Made by a program: the position numbers and the translations under genes. From positions 1 to 22,049 of the forward strand of contig JASAOO010003101.1 in the NCBI GenBank assembly GCA_030849075.1: a stretch of DNA of 22,049 nt. Reading direction: 5' to 3'. The notes beneath the pieces were generated by a model. It did not search any database. It was not told the DNA's origin and worked only from the letters and a program-made list of their open reading frames with translations. Each line of letters opens with the position of its first letter. Within the stretch, counting starts at the first letter, position 1. Shown here in pieces: positions 1-7,512 of the stretch. The DNA comes from Zelonia costaricensis (lineage: Eukaryota > Euglenozoa > Kinetoplastea > Trypanosomatida > Trypanosomatidae).

Positions 1-244
1 TGGTCGCCGCGTCGCATCGAGTTGCACTCTCGTCCGCCCCTCGCCGATCTTCTTTTCCTTTCATGTTTGGCTTTTGATTTTGTAGTTGAGCTTCATTTAC
101 GTCAAGATACAAAAACGGAAACACAACGACCGCCCCGGAGAGTTGAAGAAGTCGTGCAGCGCTGCTGGCACGTGAGCCCCAACCCCCCCCTCCTTCCCTC
201 CTCTCCGTCCTGTTCACTTTGGCGTGTGGTGTCCGCAGCTCTGC

Positions 245-264
245 GTGTGTGTGTGTGTGTGTGT
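245..264. repeat. (GT)10 microsatellite
   Basis: Ten uninterrupted GT dinucleotides in the spacer before the first gene. On the + strand this is GT rather than CA. In this window GT tracts lie here and just after the stops of the first and third genes, while CA tracts cluster before starts. Confidence 0.95.
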
Positions 265-530
265 CTGTGGTGGGCGGCAGTGAGGGGGGCCACGGTAGAA
301 AATGGGAGAGTCCGGTGTGCGTGTCGAGGCGCCTGCTGCGTCCGAAGGCGTCGGTTGGGTTGGGGTGCGCTGCCGGACGCCGTCGTGTGTGTGAGACGCG
401 CGCACGGCGGCAGCTTCGCCGATCGTGTCGCTTGACGGTGTGAGTGCCGACATCGGTGAGGACACGCATCGCTAAGAGTGGATTGATGCTGAACTCCGCG
501 TTCTCTCAACATCTGTTTCATCCCTTTCAA

Positions 531-542
531 CACACACACACA
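531..542. repeat. Short (CA)n microsatellite
   Basis: A short CA tract that runs on into an imperfect CA/GA-rich stretch up to about 560. Confidence 0.8.
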
Positions 543-730
543 AACACAGACAGACACAGATTGCAGCACACGAAACGCACATGCAAAGGGGCCTGCACTT
601 CTCGCGGATCAGCACGCCTCCCCTCCCCCACCTCGCCACCCTGTGACCCGCTGCGAGCTCGACCTTCTTGCCGCTGGCAGTGGCGGTGGTTCCCGTCTCG
701 TCTCGTCTCTTCCCCGCATTTCTTAGATCT

Positions 731-747
731 ACACACACACACACACA
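731..747. repeat. (AC)8 microsatellite
   Basis: Uninterrupted AC dinucleotides between pyrimidine-rich stretches in the first spacer. Confidence 0.9.
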
Positions 748-847
748 GAGCAAGAGAGACGCGGGTGCCTGTGAGCACGCACCCGCGCGTAGACTCCTCC
801 CTCTTTCCCTTCCTTCTATTTTCCACTCATTTAGACTTAGACGCCCG

Positions 848-928
848 CCTCCCCCCCCCTTTTTTTGGGCTTTCCACCACTGCGGTGACGGCACCGACTC
901 CGCCGCGTTGTACGTGTGTCGTTGCCAG
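848..928 (+). promoter_or_regulatory. Candidate trans-splice acceptor (distal) for the MAP65-like gene
   Basis: A pure C-then-T polypyrimidine tract spans about 848-867. The first AG downstream is at 927-928, about 60 bases away. Kinetoplastids add the spliced leader at an AG following such a tract. Use of this site would give a 5' UTR of 132 bases. No ATG lies between it and 1061. Which AG is used cannot be told from sequence alone. Confidence 0.55.
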
Positions 929-948
929 CGTCAGACAGGAGTGATCAG

Positions 949-962
949 ACACACACACACAC
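949..962. repeat. (AC)7 microsatellite
   Basis: A short AC tract about 100 bases before the first gene's ATG, between its two candidate splice acceptors. Confidence 0.9.
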
Positions 963-983
963 TCATACGGCTGCACATACCAC

Positions 984-1041
984 GTTTTCCAATTTTTTCT
1001 TTTCGGGTACTGGGGGTGCGTGTGTCTGTGTGCGTGCTCAG
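984..1041 (+). promoter_or_regulatory. Candidate trans-splice acceptor (proximal) for the MAP65-like gene
   Basis: A T-rich tract at 984-1003 is followed by a T/G-rich stretch. The first AG after the tract is at 1040-1041. Use of this site would leave a 19-base 5' UTR. It competes with the site at 927-928; both are compatible with the ATG at 1061. Confidence 0.45.
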
Positions 1042-1060
1042 CAGCGGTGTGTAGGCGGCC

Positions 1061-4000
1061 ATGTCGCAGCCACCGCGAGACCGGCGCAGCGAGTACCTCG
1101 AGCGCATCAACAGGGAGCTGCATCACCTGCGCCACACGTGCCCGTCGTCGCCGCTCACTACGGCGGGTGGCGAGGACACCAAGCCAGCGCAGCAGCATCC
1201 GCACGCCTCTCCCGTCATGCCCGCGCGGTCTGTGGCGTTCGGCGACCCGCGCATTGCCCCAGCGGTGCAGCAGCTCACGGCGGTGGCCGAGCGCGTCGAT
1301 GCCGTGTGGCAGCGCATGGGGGTCGCCTCGCGAGACCGGCACCACAAGTGGGACGCGTTTCTCTTCGGCGCCCTGCTGCCCTTCCTCGAGGACTTCAGCG
1401 CGCTGCAGGAGGCAGCCGAGCACAGCGCGGCAACGGAGAACGACGGACTGCTGCGCGAGGTGTGCCACCTGGCGGCGCGGCTGGACGAGGAGCCACGCCA
1501 GGCCGAGGTGGCCACCATTGTGGGCCTGCTGAGGGAGCACTACGCTGAGGCCCCGGCGCAGACGCAGCGGGCGGTGCCGCAGCGCGACGCGGCGTCAGCG
1601 GATGCTGGCAACGGCGATGTGGGGGAGGAGGAGGAGGAGGAGGAGGAGGAGGAGCAGGCGGACGGGGGTAGTGACGATGGCGGTATCAAGCTCGCTCGCG
1701 TTGTGTCCGGCAGCGACGGCGGGTCGGACCGCAGCGGCCGTGGTGAGGATGACGGCGGCAGCATGGACTTCGTGTACCTCTCCCTCCCCTCCTTCACTGA
1801 GCTCATCGAGGCACCACGCAGGGCTGCCGCGCCGCTGCCCCGCGGCGACCTCGCACTGGACGACCGCACGAGTCAGACAACGCAGACGGCGACGGCGCTG
1901 AACCGGCCCCACACCCACGCCTCCGGCGCGCACGTGTCGGGCAGCACACGCCACACCAGCCGAAGCAACGAGCGGGCCAGCACGATGACGTCGTCGGCAG
2001 CGGCCACGCAGGCACTGCGCCGCCTGATGCACGGCAGCACGCACGAGGGTGTGCGGCAGCTGCTGCAGTCGGAGCTGGACCGCCTCCAGCGCCTCGCCGA
2101 GAACCGCCTGCGCGTCCTCCAGCTCCTGTACAAGCAGCGCGCCATCCTCGCCCGCAGTGCGCAGGAGCAGGTGCGACTGAGGGCTGCTTATCGCGCCAAG
2201 TACCTGGAGGCGGACGCGGCCACCACAGCCACCGCAGCCACCACCACGAGTGTGGCCGAGCTGTGCAAGACGCTCTGTGACGCCGACGGCAACACGGAAG
2301 CGGCGCCGGTGCGGATCACGCTGTCACCGACGCACTCCTCCACGTTCCGCTCCCCGCCCACGTCCCCAGAGACACCGACGCAGGCAGGCGCGGAAGCAGG
2401 ACCAGCACTAGCCACTGCAGCAGAAGCGGAGCCGCGCCCCCACGCCACGGCCTCCCTACAAGACAGCACTCGTGCGGAGCTGCAGCTGCTCCTCTCTGCC
2501 GCCTCGTGCTCGCTGGAGATGCCGAACACGAGCGGCGGGACGTGCGGCGCGGACGCCGAGGCCCGCGTGGAGGACAGCAGCGCCGACGCGGCTGCGGCTC
2601 ACTTCAACGCAGAGACCAACGAGGAGGCGTCGGGCCTGGTGACGCCGAGCTCCACCTGGCCCACCTGCAGCTCCACCACACTCGTGTCGCGCGCGCAGAC
2701 AGCAGCGTCGGCGACGGGGGCCGTGGCTGCCACGACGGCGCAGCGTGAAACGGTTCTGGACATAGACGTCTCGAGCATCACGGCATACGGCACCCATCAG
2801 GATCTCACTCTGCAGCGCATCCACTCGGAGGCCGAAGCCATCCTCGCCAGCATCGACTCCCACAACCGCCGCATCCAGGCGGACGCACAGGAGGAGCTCC
2901 GCGCGCTTGACACGCTCGAGGTGCTCTGGCGCGCCATGTCGGTGCAGAAGACATCGCCCAAGACATCGACGCCCATGTCGCCAGTCCCGCAGCAGTCCCC
3001 AACGCTACTGCCGCCGGAGGAGCGCGAGACGGCCGCCGCGGTGCTGTCGCCGCCCGTGCGCGCCCTTGCGTCGCCCGTGTCTTCTCCGCTTCGGCCGGTC
3101 CCGCACAAGGAGTCCAAGGCGGACATCGTGGCGAACTTCGCGCGATTGCATGCCGCATACGAGGCGGATGTGCTCACACAGCAGCAGCAGCAGCAGCAAG
3201 CGCCGGCGGGTATCTCCGCTCTGCCCGCCTCGGCCACCTCGGCCGGCTCGCCACCATCGTCGCTGACGAGCAGCACGCGTCTCTCGCCCCCGCCGCCGAC
3301 GCCGGTGGAGGGGGTCAGCAGCGGCACTGGCGGGGCTTTCGAGCTGCGCCGCAACGGGCCGCGCAGCAGCGGCCTCTATCTGCCCCCGCTGGTCCGCCAG
3401 GTGCTGCGCGCTGCGTCGTACGCGCCGGTGCTCGACTACGTGCACCGCGCCCGCGTCGCCTTCCAGCGCCACCTCAGCATCCAGCAGGACGCGCTCGTGG
3501 AGAAGACGATGGCACGGCTGCGCGACGCCTACGACGCGTACTACGCCGCCACGCGCGATAAGACGTACGCCGCGGCGCCGGATGGGGAGCTGCGGGTGGC
3601 GATGGAGGAGGAGCTGCTGGAGACGCTGCAGGCCGCGGAGCCGCGCCGCAGGTCGGGCCAAGTTGGCGACGCCGCCGAGGACGAGGAGCGGCGGAGCGCT
3701 GCGCCGCTGCCGTCGACGCCCTCGTCCTCCGGCACGGTGCTCCTCAGCTTCCAGCGCCACCTCCAGGCGTGTCAGCAGGTGCGGGAGCAGGCGGCCGACG
3801 AGGTCGAATTTCTGCGACTGCGGCTCCACATCATCGAGCAGGCCGCCCCGCTCGTGCAGGGCTACCAGGAGATTGTGCGCGAGGAGGCCGAGATGCGGGC
3901 CACGAGTCGCGAGCGGCTGCTGAACAAGAAGGTGAACATGGCGAAGCAGCTGCTGCAGGAGGAGAAGACGCGCCGCCGCGTGGCGAAGGAGTTGCCCCGC

Positions 4001-4705
4001 ATCGTCGGCCAGCTGCGCGAGCTCCTGGCCGCGTGGGATGCCCTGCAGGCGGCGACAGAGCCCCGCGAGGACAACCACGCCAGCAGCCACGGCGGTGCTG
4101 ACGGGGTCGTCCCGTCTCCGTCAAGCGAAAAGGCGGAGCTTTGGATCCGTGGCCAGCGTGTGCGTGATCTGCTCTCCGCCCCACTGCCGGGAGTAGCCGG
4201 CGTCGCACCGACGTCCCGCGTGCGCAGCCGCAGCGCCTCTAACACGCCGCAGCCAATGCCCCCGAACGCGTCCACTCGGTCCGTGTCCCCGGCAGTGCCG
4301 GCCTCTAGACGTCCGCGCACCGAGCCGCCGCACCAGCAGCAGCGGCTTAACACGCCGCTGTCGCAGCGCAGCGGTCCACACGCCGCGCCGGCTCCGTCGC
4401 AGCAGCCGACGATGGCGGGGCGGGGGGGTGTGGCGAGTGTGCGGCGCAGCCCCGCCGTACGAGCGCGTACGCCGCCGCCCTTCTCGCAGCCCACTGCACG
4501 TCAGCGGGCGCTACCGCAGCACGACGCACGCGGCCCCTCGCGCTCGCCACAACCGCTGCTGCCGACGCACGCCTCGCTGCCGCAGCGCCGGGGCCTCACA
4601 CCGGTGCCGGCCAACGTGGTGCGAGGCAAGTCGGCGGCATCGGCCAGCCCGCCGGCATCCTCCCGGACAGCCGCAACACACGGCAGCCGCCCGCGATTTG
4701 TGTGA
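1061..4705 (+). CDS. MAP65/Ase1/PRC1-like microtubule-associated protein, 1214 aa
   Basis: Intron-free ORF starting at the first ATG after the candidate splice sites. I read it as a divergent MAP65/Ase1/PRC1 protein, the family that crosslinks antiparallel microtubules in the spindle midzone. Two segments support this. Residues 73-145 resemble the family N-terminus, with V79-D-A-V-W83-Q-R-M-G87 followed by helices ending in L141-D-E-E-P. Residues 896-999 resemble the conserved spectrin-type microtubule-binding region: R-E-R-L-L, then L-L-Q-E967-E-K969-T-R-R-R-V-A-K976-E-L-P979, closing with a tryptophan before D-A-L-Q. Helical stretches at about 330-385, 585-629 and 790-836 fit the rod. The linkers are disordered, with an acidic run (189-198) and seven Gln (707-713). 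The tail after about 1040 is basic and rich in SP/TP, like CDK-regulated family tails. Family members are usually 600-800 aa, so this one is inflated. Family assignment is inference; that the gene is real is near certain. Confidence 0.7.
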   Translation: MSQPPRDRRSEYLERINRELHHLRHTCPSSPLTTAGGEDTKPAQQHPHASPVMPARSVAFGDPRIAPAVQQLTAVAERVDAVWQRMGVASRDRHHKWDAFLFGALLPFLEDFSALQEAAEHSAATENDGLLREVCHLAARLDEEPRQAEVATIVGLLREHYAEAPAQTQRAVPQRDAASADAGNGDVGEEEEEEEEEEQADGGSDDGGIKLARVVSGSDGGSDRSGRGEDDGGSMDFVYLSLPSFTELIEAPRRAAAPLPRGDLALDDRTSQTTQTATALNRPHTHASGAHVSGSTRHTSRSNERASTMTSSAAATQALRRLMHGSTHEGVRQLLQSELDRLQRLAENRLRVLQLLYKQRAILARSAQEQVRLRAAYRAKYLEADAATTATAATTTSVAELCKTLCDADGNTEAAPVRITLSPTHSSTFRSPPTSPETPTQAGAEAGPALATAAEAEPRPHATASLQDSTRAELQLLLSAASCSLEMPNTSGGTCGADAEARVEDSSADAAAAHFNAETNEEASGLVTPSSTWPTCSSTTLVSRAQTAASATGAVAATTAQRETVLDIDVSSITAYGTHQDLTLQRIHSEAEAILASIDSHNRRIQADAQEELRALDTLEVLWRAMSVQKTSPKTSTPMSPVPQQSPTLLPPEERETAAAVLSPPVRALASPVSSPLRPVPHKESKADIVANFARLHAAYEADVLTQQQQQQQAPAGISALPASATSAGSPPSSLTSSTRLSPPPPTPVEGVSSGTGGAFELRRNGPRSSGLYLPPLVRQVLRAASYAPVLDYVHRARVAFQRHLSIQQDALVEKTMARLRDAYDAYYAATRDKTYAAAPDGELRVAMEEELLETLQAAEPRRRSGQVGDAAEDEERRSAAPLPSTPSSSGTVLLSFQRHLQACQQVREQAADEVEFLRLRLHIIEQAAPLVQGYQEIVREEAEMRATSRERLLNKKVNMAKQLLQEEKTRRRVAKELPRIVGQLRELLAAWDALQAATEPREDNHASSHGGADGVVPSPSSEKAELWIRGQRVRDLLSAPLPGVAGVAPTSRVRSRSASNTPQPMPPNASTRSVSPAVPASRRPRTEPPHQQQRLNTPLSQRSGPHAAPAPSQQPTMAGRGGVASVRRSPAVRARTPPPFSQPTARQRALPQHDARGPSRSPQPLLPTHASLPQRRGLTPVPANVVRGKSAASASPPASSRTAATHGSRPRFV
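1625..1654 (+). repeat. GAG repeat encoding an acidic tract in the MAP65-like protein
   Basis: An almost pure run of GAG codons encodes ten consecutive glutamates (residues 189-198) in a disordered linker of the MAP65-like protein. Such trinucleotide runs vary in length without shifting the frame. Confidence 0.9.
3179..3199 (+). repeat. CAG repeat encoding Gln7 in the MAP65-like protein
   Basis: Six CAG codons plus a CAA encode glutamines 707-713, between helical parts of the protein and next to a Ser/Pro/Ala-rich linker. Confidence 0.9.
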
Positions 4706-4731
4706 GCATGCCTGGCGTGTCGGTCACCGTG

Positions 4732-4734
<3 letters not shown>

Positions 4735-4781
<47 letters not shown>
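4735..4781. repeat. (GT)23 microsatellite in the 3' UTR
   Basis: The longest dinucleotide tract in the window starts about 30 bases after the stop codon of the MAP65-like gene. Alternating purine/pyrimidine DNA of this length can adopt Z-form, and in the RNA it would be a GU-rich 3' UTR element. Any role here is inference. Confidence 0.95.
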
Positions 4782-4785
<4 letters not shown>

Positions 4786-5161
4786 CATGTGCGGCTGAGG
4801 TGCCGAGGCACGTGGCCTGGCGCTCCCTCAGTGCGGTGGCTTCAGCCTGCTGTTGTCGTTGCTTTTCCTTTGTCCGCATTTTTGGATTCTATTAGATACA
4901 TCGTCGTTGGCTTCCCTGCGTGCCGGTCCCGCGTACGCAGCCGCGCGCAGCGCCGACGCCGTTGACGAAGACCGGAACGGAAAAAGAAGAAAAGGAGATG
5001 TGCTTGCCGATGTGTGTGCCCATGTGTGTAGGTCCGCGCCTGATCTGTGGGGTGTTGGAGGTGGCGGGGGGATGGGGGGGCTGTGGAAGGCGGCGAAGGG
5101 GAGACGCACCGGTCTCAGCGGTGTGTGCCTCTGTCGTAGCGGTGCAGCGTGCTGTTGCATG

Positions 5162-5196
5162 CGAGCCGGCGGGGGATGTGGTAACGTCCCGGCTCG
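5162..5196 (+). other. Perfect 8-bp inverted repeat with a 19-nt loop
   Basis: CGAGCCGG at 5162-5169 is exactly complementary to CCGGCTCG at 5189-5196. The RNA could form a GC-rich stem in the spacer between the first two genes. The right arm with its flank resembles a tRNA B-box, but no tRNA fold is possible (see rejected items). Confidence 0.5.
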
Positions 5197-5297
5197 AACT
5201 CCGCACTTGTGCTCCCCGCGCCGTCACGTTGACACGCACGCACCGCCGCCCGGCCCTCCAGCCAGACAACGCTGGGCCACGGAAACCCGCTGCGAAC

Positions 5298-5355
5298 TCC
5301 CTCCCTCACTCCTCGTCTCTTCTCTTGTCCTCTGACTTGTTACACGTCTTTCAAG
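5298..5355 (+). promoter_or_regulatory. Candidate trans-splice acceptor for the EF-hand gene
   Basis: A C/T-rich tract at 5298-5334 is followed by the first AG at 5354-5355, with another at 5376-5377. Use of the first would give a 5' UTR of 138 bases with no ATG before 5494, which supports that start codon. Confidence 0.6.
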
Positions 5356-5493
5356 CCCATCTGCACATCACCATCAGCACGTACCTCCTACACGCGATTC
5401 GCCCTCGGACCTCTCCGACTCCGCTACACGCCACATCAACCCTCCCCCCTCATCCAATTTCTGCAGCTTTCCCTTCACCGAGTCGTCATCACG

Positions 5494-6027
5494 ATGGACT
5501 CCGCGGCTGCTCCGGCGTCATCGACGACGCCGGCCACGAACGTGCCGGTGGAGTGGAGCTCCACGTGGAACCTCTTCGATGAGCGCCACACCGGCTTCGT
5601 CTCGCACACCGACCTCAAGCACATCCTGCGCAGCCTCGGGCGCCGCTACACCGAGGCAGAGTTTAACGACCTGCTGCGCCCGCTGCCGAACCCCGCCTCC
5701 TACGACGCGTTTGTGCGGCTGATGCAGCAGCCCTACTCCGGCCCCACGGAAGACGACCTCGTGACGGCCCTGCGCGCCTTCGACGTCGGCGACTCGGGCC
5801 GCTTGAAGCTGTCGGAGCTGATCACGCTGCTGACGACGCTGGGCGAGAAGATGCCGGAGGCGGATGTGCGCCAGCTGCTCGCCGAGGTGCCGACGGATGA
5901 GAAGGGCCGCGTTCGCATCGATGAGCTGGCCACGTACCTGTGCACCCCGGTGCCGACCACGACGCCGGACATCGTGGAGCTGCAGAAGCAGCTGGGCCAG
6001 GTGCCCACTACCGCAGGGGAGATCTAG
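5494..6027 (+). CDS. Calmodulin / myosin essential light chain-like EF-hand protein, 177 aa
   Basis: Small calmodulin-superfamily protein with two EF-hand lobes. The first loop, D29 to D40 (D-E-R-H-T-G-F-V-S-H-T-D), keeps D1, G6 and an acidic last residue but has Arg at position 3. The second hand is shortened (residues 55-76, no loop). The third loop, D97 to E108, has Gly at position 3. The fourth loop starts with Pro133 but keeps G138 and E144. So few or no hands should bind calcium with normal affinity. The segment L116-G-E-K-M-P-E-A-D-V-R after hand three resembles essential myosin light chains as much as calmodulin, so a constitutive light chain or another IQ-motif partner is plausible. 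The first 17 residues are an Ala/Ser/Thr/Pro extension. Length (177 aa) is a little above calmodulin and light chains (about 150). The start is the first ATG after the candidate acceptor. The EF-hand family is secure; the partner is unknown. Confidence 0.9.
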   Translation: MDSAAAPASSTTPATNVPVEWSSTWNLFDERHTGFVSHTDLKHILRSLGRRYTEAEFNDLLRPLPNPASYDAFVRLMQQPYSGPTEDDLVTALRAFDVGDSGRLKLSELITLLTTLGEKMPEADVRQLLAEVPTDEKGRVRIDELATYLCTPVPTTTPDIVELQKQLGQVPTTAGEI

Positions 6028-6316
6028 AGACGCCGCCGTCACACGACGCGATGCAGCCACACACACCCTGTTGGCGGGAGGGCGGTGCGTTGGCATGTTG
6101 GACGTTGGAGATGACGACCACAATCGTGGTGAGGCGACCTGGACGCACTTCGCCAAGCAGCGAGAACACCGTCCTCCCCCGCCTTCCCTCCTGACTGCCG
6201 TGACTGGACCCGCTCTCGCTCTCTCCATCCTCGCCGATGCGGGGGGAGGAGTGAGGCGGGGCGGGCGTCTGCACCGGTGCTCGATGTACATACGACACAG
6301 ACTTCTCCGCCCAGCT

Positions 6317-6481
6317 CTTCCTCACCCCCCCCCTCCTTCTTTCCCTTCGTTCTTCCTTTTCTGCCCTCCCCCTTCCACCCCCCCCCCTCCCGCGCGACCC
6401 TCAGTGGCCCGTGTGCGGTGCGCCGGCGGGAGCGGAGGGAGGGGGCAGGGAGAAGCCGGGAGGAGGGGGGAGAGGGGGGGC
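6317..6481 (+). other. Pyrimidine block facing a G-rich block (fold-back and G-quadruplex potential)
   Basis: Positions about 6317-6400 are almost only C and T with several C runs. Positions 6421-6481 are almost only G and A with repeated G runs. The first four G runs (6428-6430, 6437-6439, 6441-6445, 6448-6450) satisfy the usual G3+N1-7 quadruplex pattern, and more G runs follow up to 6480. The two blocks are also roughly complementary and could pair in RNA. Whether this acts as a structure or is just simple sequence is unknown. Confidence 0.6.
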
Positions 6482-7093
6482 GATTATGTTATGTTGCGTG
6501 CTTGGGTCTCCGTACTAGCCAATGCGTCTTCATCCGTGCTTATCAAGAAGTTGAACCTCCTGAAGCGCAGCGAATCGGCAGCGCGGTATCGCAGCCGCAG
6601 GCAGCGCCGCCGTCTCCACGGGGCACTGCCATCTGACACACACACACGCCTGCTCGCGAGCGCTTTCCTCCGCTGCGGTAGATGCAGCGGCGAGGTGGGG
6701 GGCTCGTGCAAGCGCGTTCCGGTCGACCTGCACACGGCATGCCGATGCCTCCTCACCCAATGCACCACTACCTCCTCTCTCTCTTTCGGTGTTTGTACGC
6801 CGCTCCGCCACGCAACGTCCGTTCACTTTGTCCCTGGCCTCCTCCTCCCCTCCACCCACTCCTACGACCTCCATCACCATAACAGGAGCATCCCCTCCCC
6901 ATACCTCCTGTACATACTGCGTTCGCCTCTGCAACTGCAGCCACAACGTCGTACCTTTCCCCCTCCCCACCCCTGCTTGCCCTCATCCGTCACCTGTACC
7001 GCACCTCGGTCTCTCCGGCTCGCCCGACACCCCCTCTCCCACCCCCCTCTGCGTGGGAGACGTGCAGCGCTCTTCCTTCCTTCTCTAACCACT

Positions 7094-7116
7094 CACACAC
7101 ACACACACACACACAC
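7094..7116. repeat. (CA)n microsatellite, about 11 units
   Basis: Uninterrupted CA tract within the pyrimidine-rich stretch upstream of the HEAT gene. Confidence 0.95.
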
Positions 7117-7260
7117 CTTCTCGTCCGCTGTCTCCACCCTCACCTAGACCCTCTCTATCCTTGTATACCTTCCACTCTCCCCTCCCACAGCGCGACCCAC
7201 GTCCCCCCCGCCCCACTCCCTTGTACACGTAGAGCGAGGGGGGAGGAGAACTTCCACGAT

Positions 7261-7282
7261 ACACACACACACACACACACAC
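7261..7282. repeat. (AC)11 microsatellite
   Basis: Uninterrupted AC tract about 230 bases before the HEAT gene's ATG. Confidence 0.95.
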
Positions 7283-7412
7283 GCACATACGCGCTGACAT
7301 CACCTTTTCAATCGAGGCCGCTGCGGCCCACGTCTCCATCCCCTCCAGCCCACCCGAGGCCGTCTTCCACCTGCGGCTGCCTTCTCCTTCCGTTCAGCAT
7401 CTCTTGCGTGGA

Positions 7413-7427
7413 CTTCTCCTTTCCCAG
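7413..7427 (+). promoter_or_regulatory. Candidate trans-splice acceptor for the HEAT-repeat gene
   Basis: A C/T tract (about 7413-7425) ends directly in AG at 7426-7427; a second tract-plus-AG lies just upstream (7381-7397). From either site the first ATG is 7513, giving a 5' UTR of 85-115 bases. This supports 7513 as the start and argues against the non-ATG upstream extension of the frame. Confidence 0.55.
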
Positions 7428-7512
7428 TACGCACGTCATTGACCCAGAGGCCTCACCGCAGACACGGCAGCAGCAGCCGGCACCCACCCACACCCGCCGC
7501 TTCGCCGTCGGC

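Larger units (their letters stand above)
1..1060 (+). other. Spacer upstream of the first gene
   Basis: No convincing gene is visible. Positions 41-130 are richer in A and T than the rest, as is common in trypanosomatid untranslated regions. The stretch then becomes low-complexity, with a (GT)10 tract, three short (CA)n tracts and several pyrimidine blocks. Open frames in it translate into runs of His-Thr or Val-Cys from the microsatellites, so they are not credible proteins. It most likely holds the 3' UTR of a gene beyond the window and the 5' leader of the MAP65-like gene. Confidence 0.75.
4706..5493 (+). other. Spacer between the MAP65-like and EF-hand genes
   Basis: This stretch should hold the 3' UTR of the upstream gene and the 5' leader of the EF-hand gene. 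It opens with a long GT microsatellite, has a G-rich patch at about 5056-5105, a perfect 8-bp inverted repeat at 5162-5196, and pyrimidine tracts from about 5298. I see no credible ORF in it. Confidence 0.75.
6028..7512 (+). other. Long spacer between the EF-hand and HEAT-repeat genes
   Basis: The longest gene-free stretch in the window (about 1.5 kb). It has a pyrimidine block (about 6317-6400), an opposing purine/G-rich block (6421-6481), a less biased stretch (about 6482-6640), further pyrimidine-rich sequence and two (CA)n tracts before the HEAT gene. A frame open to 7147 exists, but it begins inside the EF-hand gene in another frame and translates a CA microsatellite. It may contain the EF-hand 3' UTR, a gene relic or an unannotated transcript; no product can be supported. 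Confidence 0.7.

Noticed and set aside
5100..5210. tRNA-like B-box (GGCTCGAACTCC) near the inverted repeat
   Set aside because: The T-stem does not pair properly, no acceptor stem or D-arm can be built around it, and the A-box-like match is poor.
6271..6280. Identical palindrome GCACCGGTGC at 6271-6280 and 11000-11009
   Set aside because: Ten-base GC palindromes recur by chance in DNA this GC-rich. The flanks are not similar and related strings occur inside coding sequence.
5864..7147. Plus-strand ORF of 427 codons overlapping the end of the EF-hand gene
   Set aside because: It starts inside another gene in the wrong frame, runs through pyrimidine tracts and a CA microsatellite, and shows no domain.
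7408..7512. N-terminal extension of the HEAT protein from a GTG at 7408
   Set aside because: Nuclear genes of these organisms start with ATG, and a likely splice acceptor at 7426-7427 would remove that codon.
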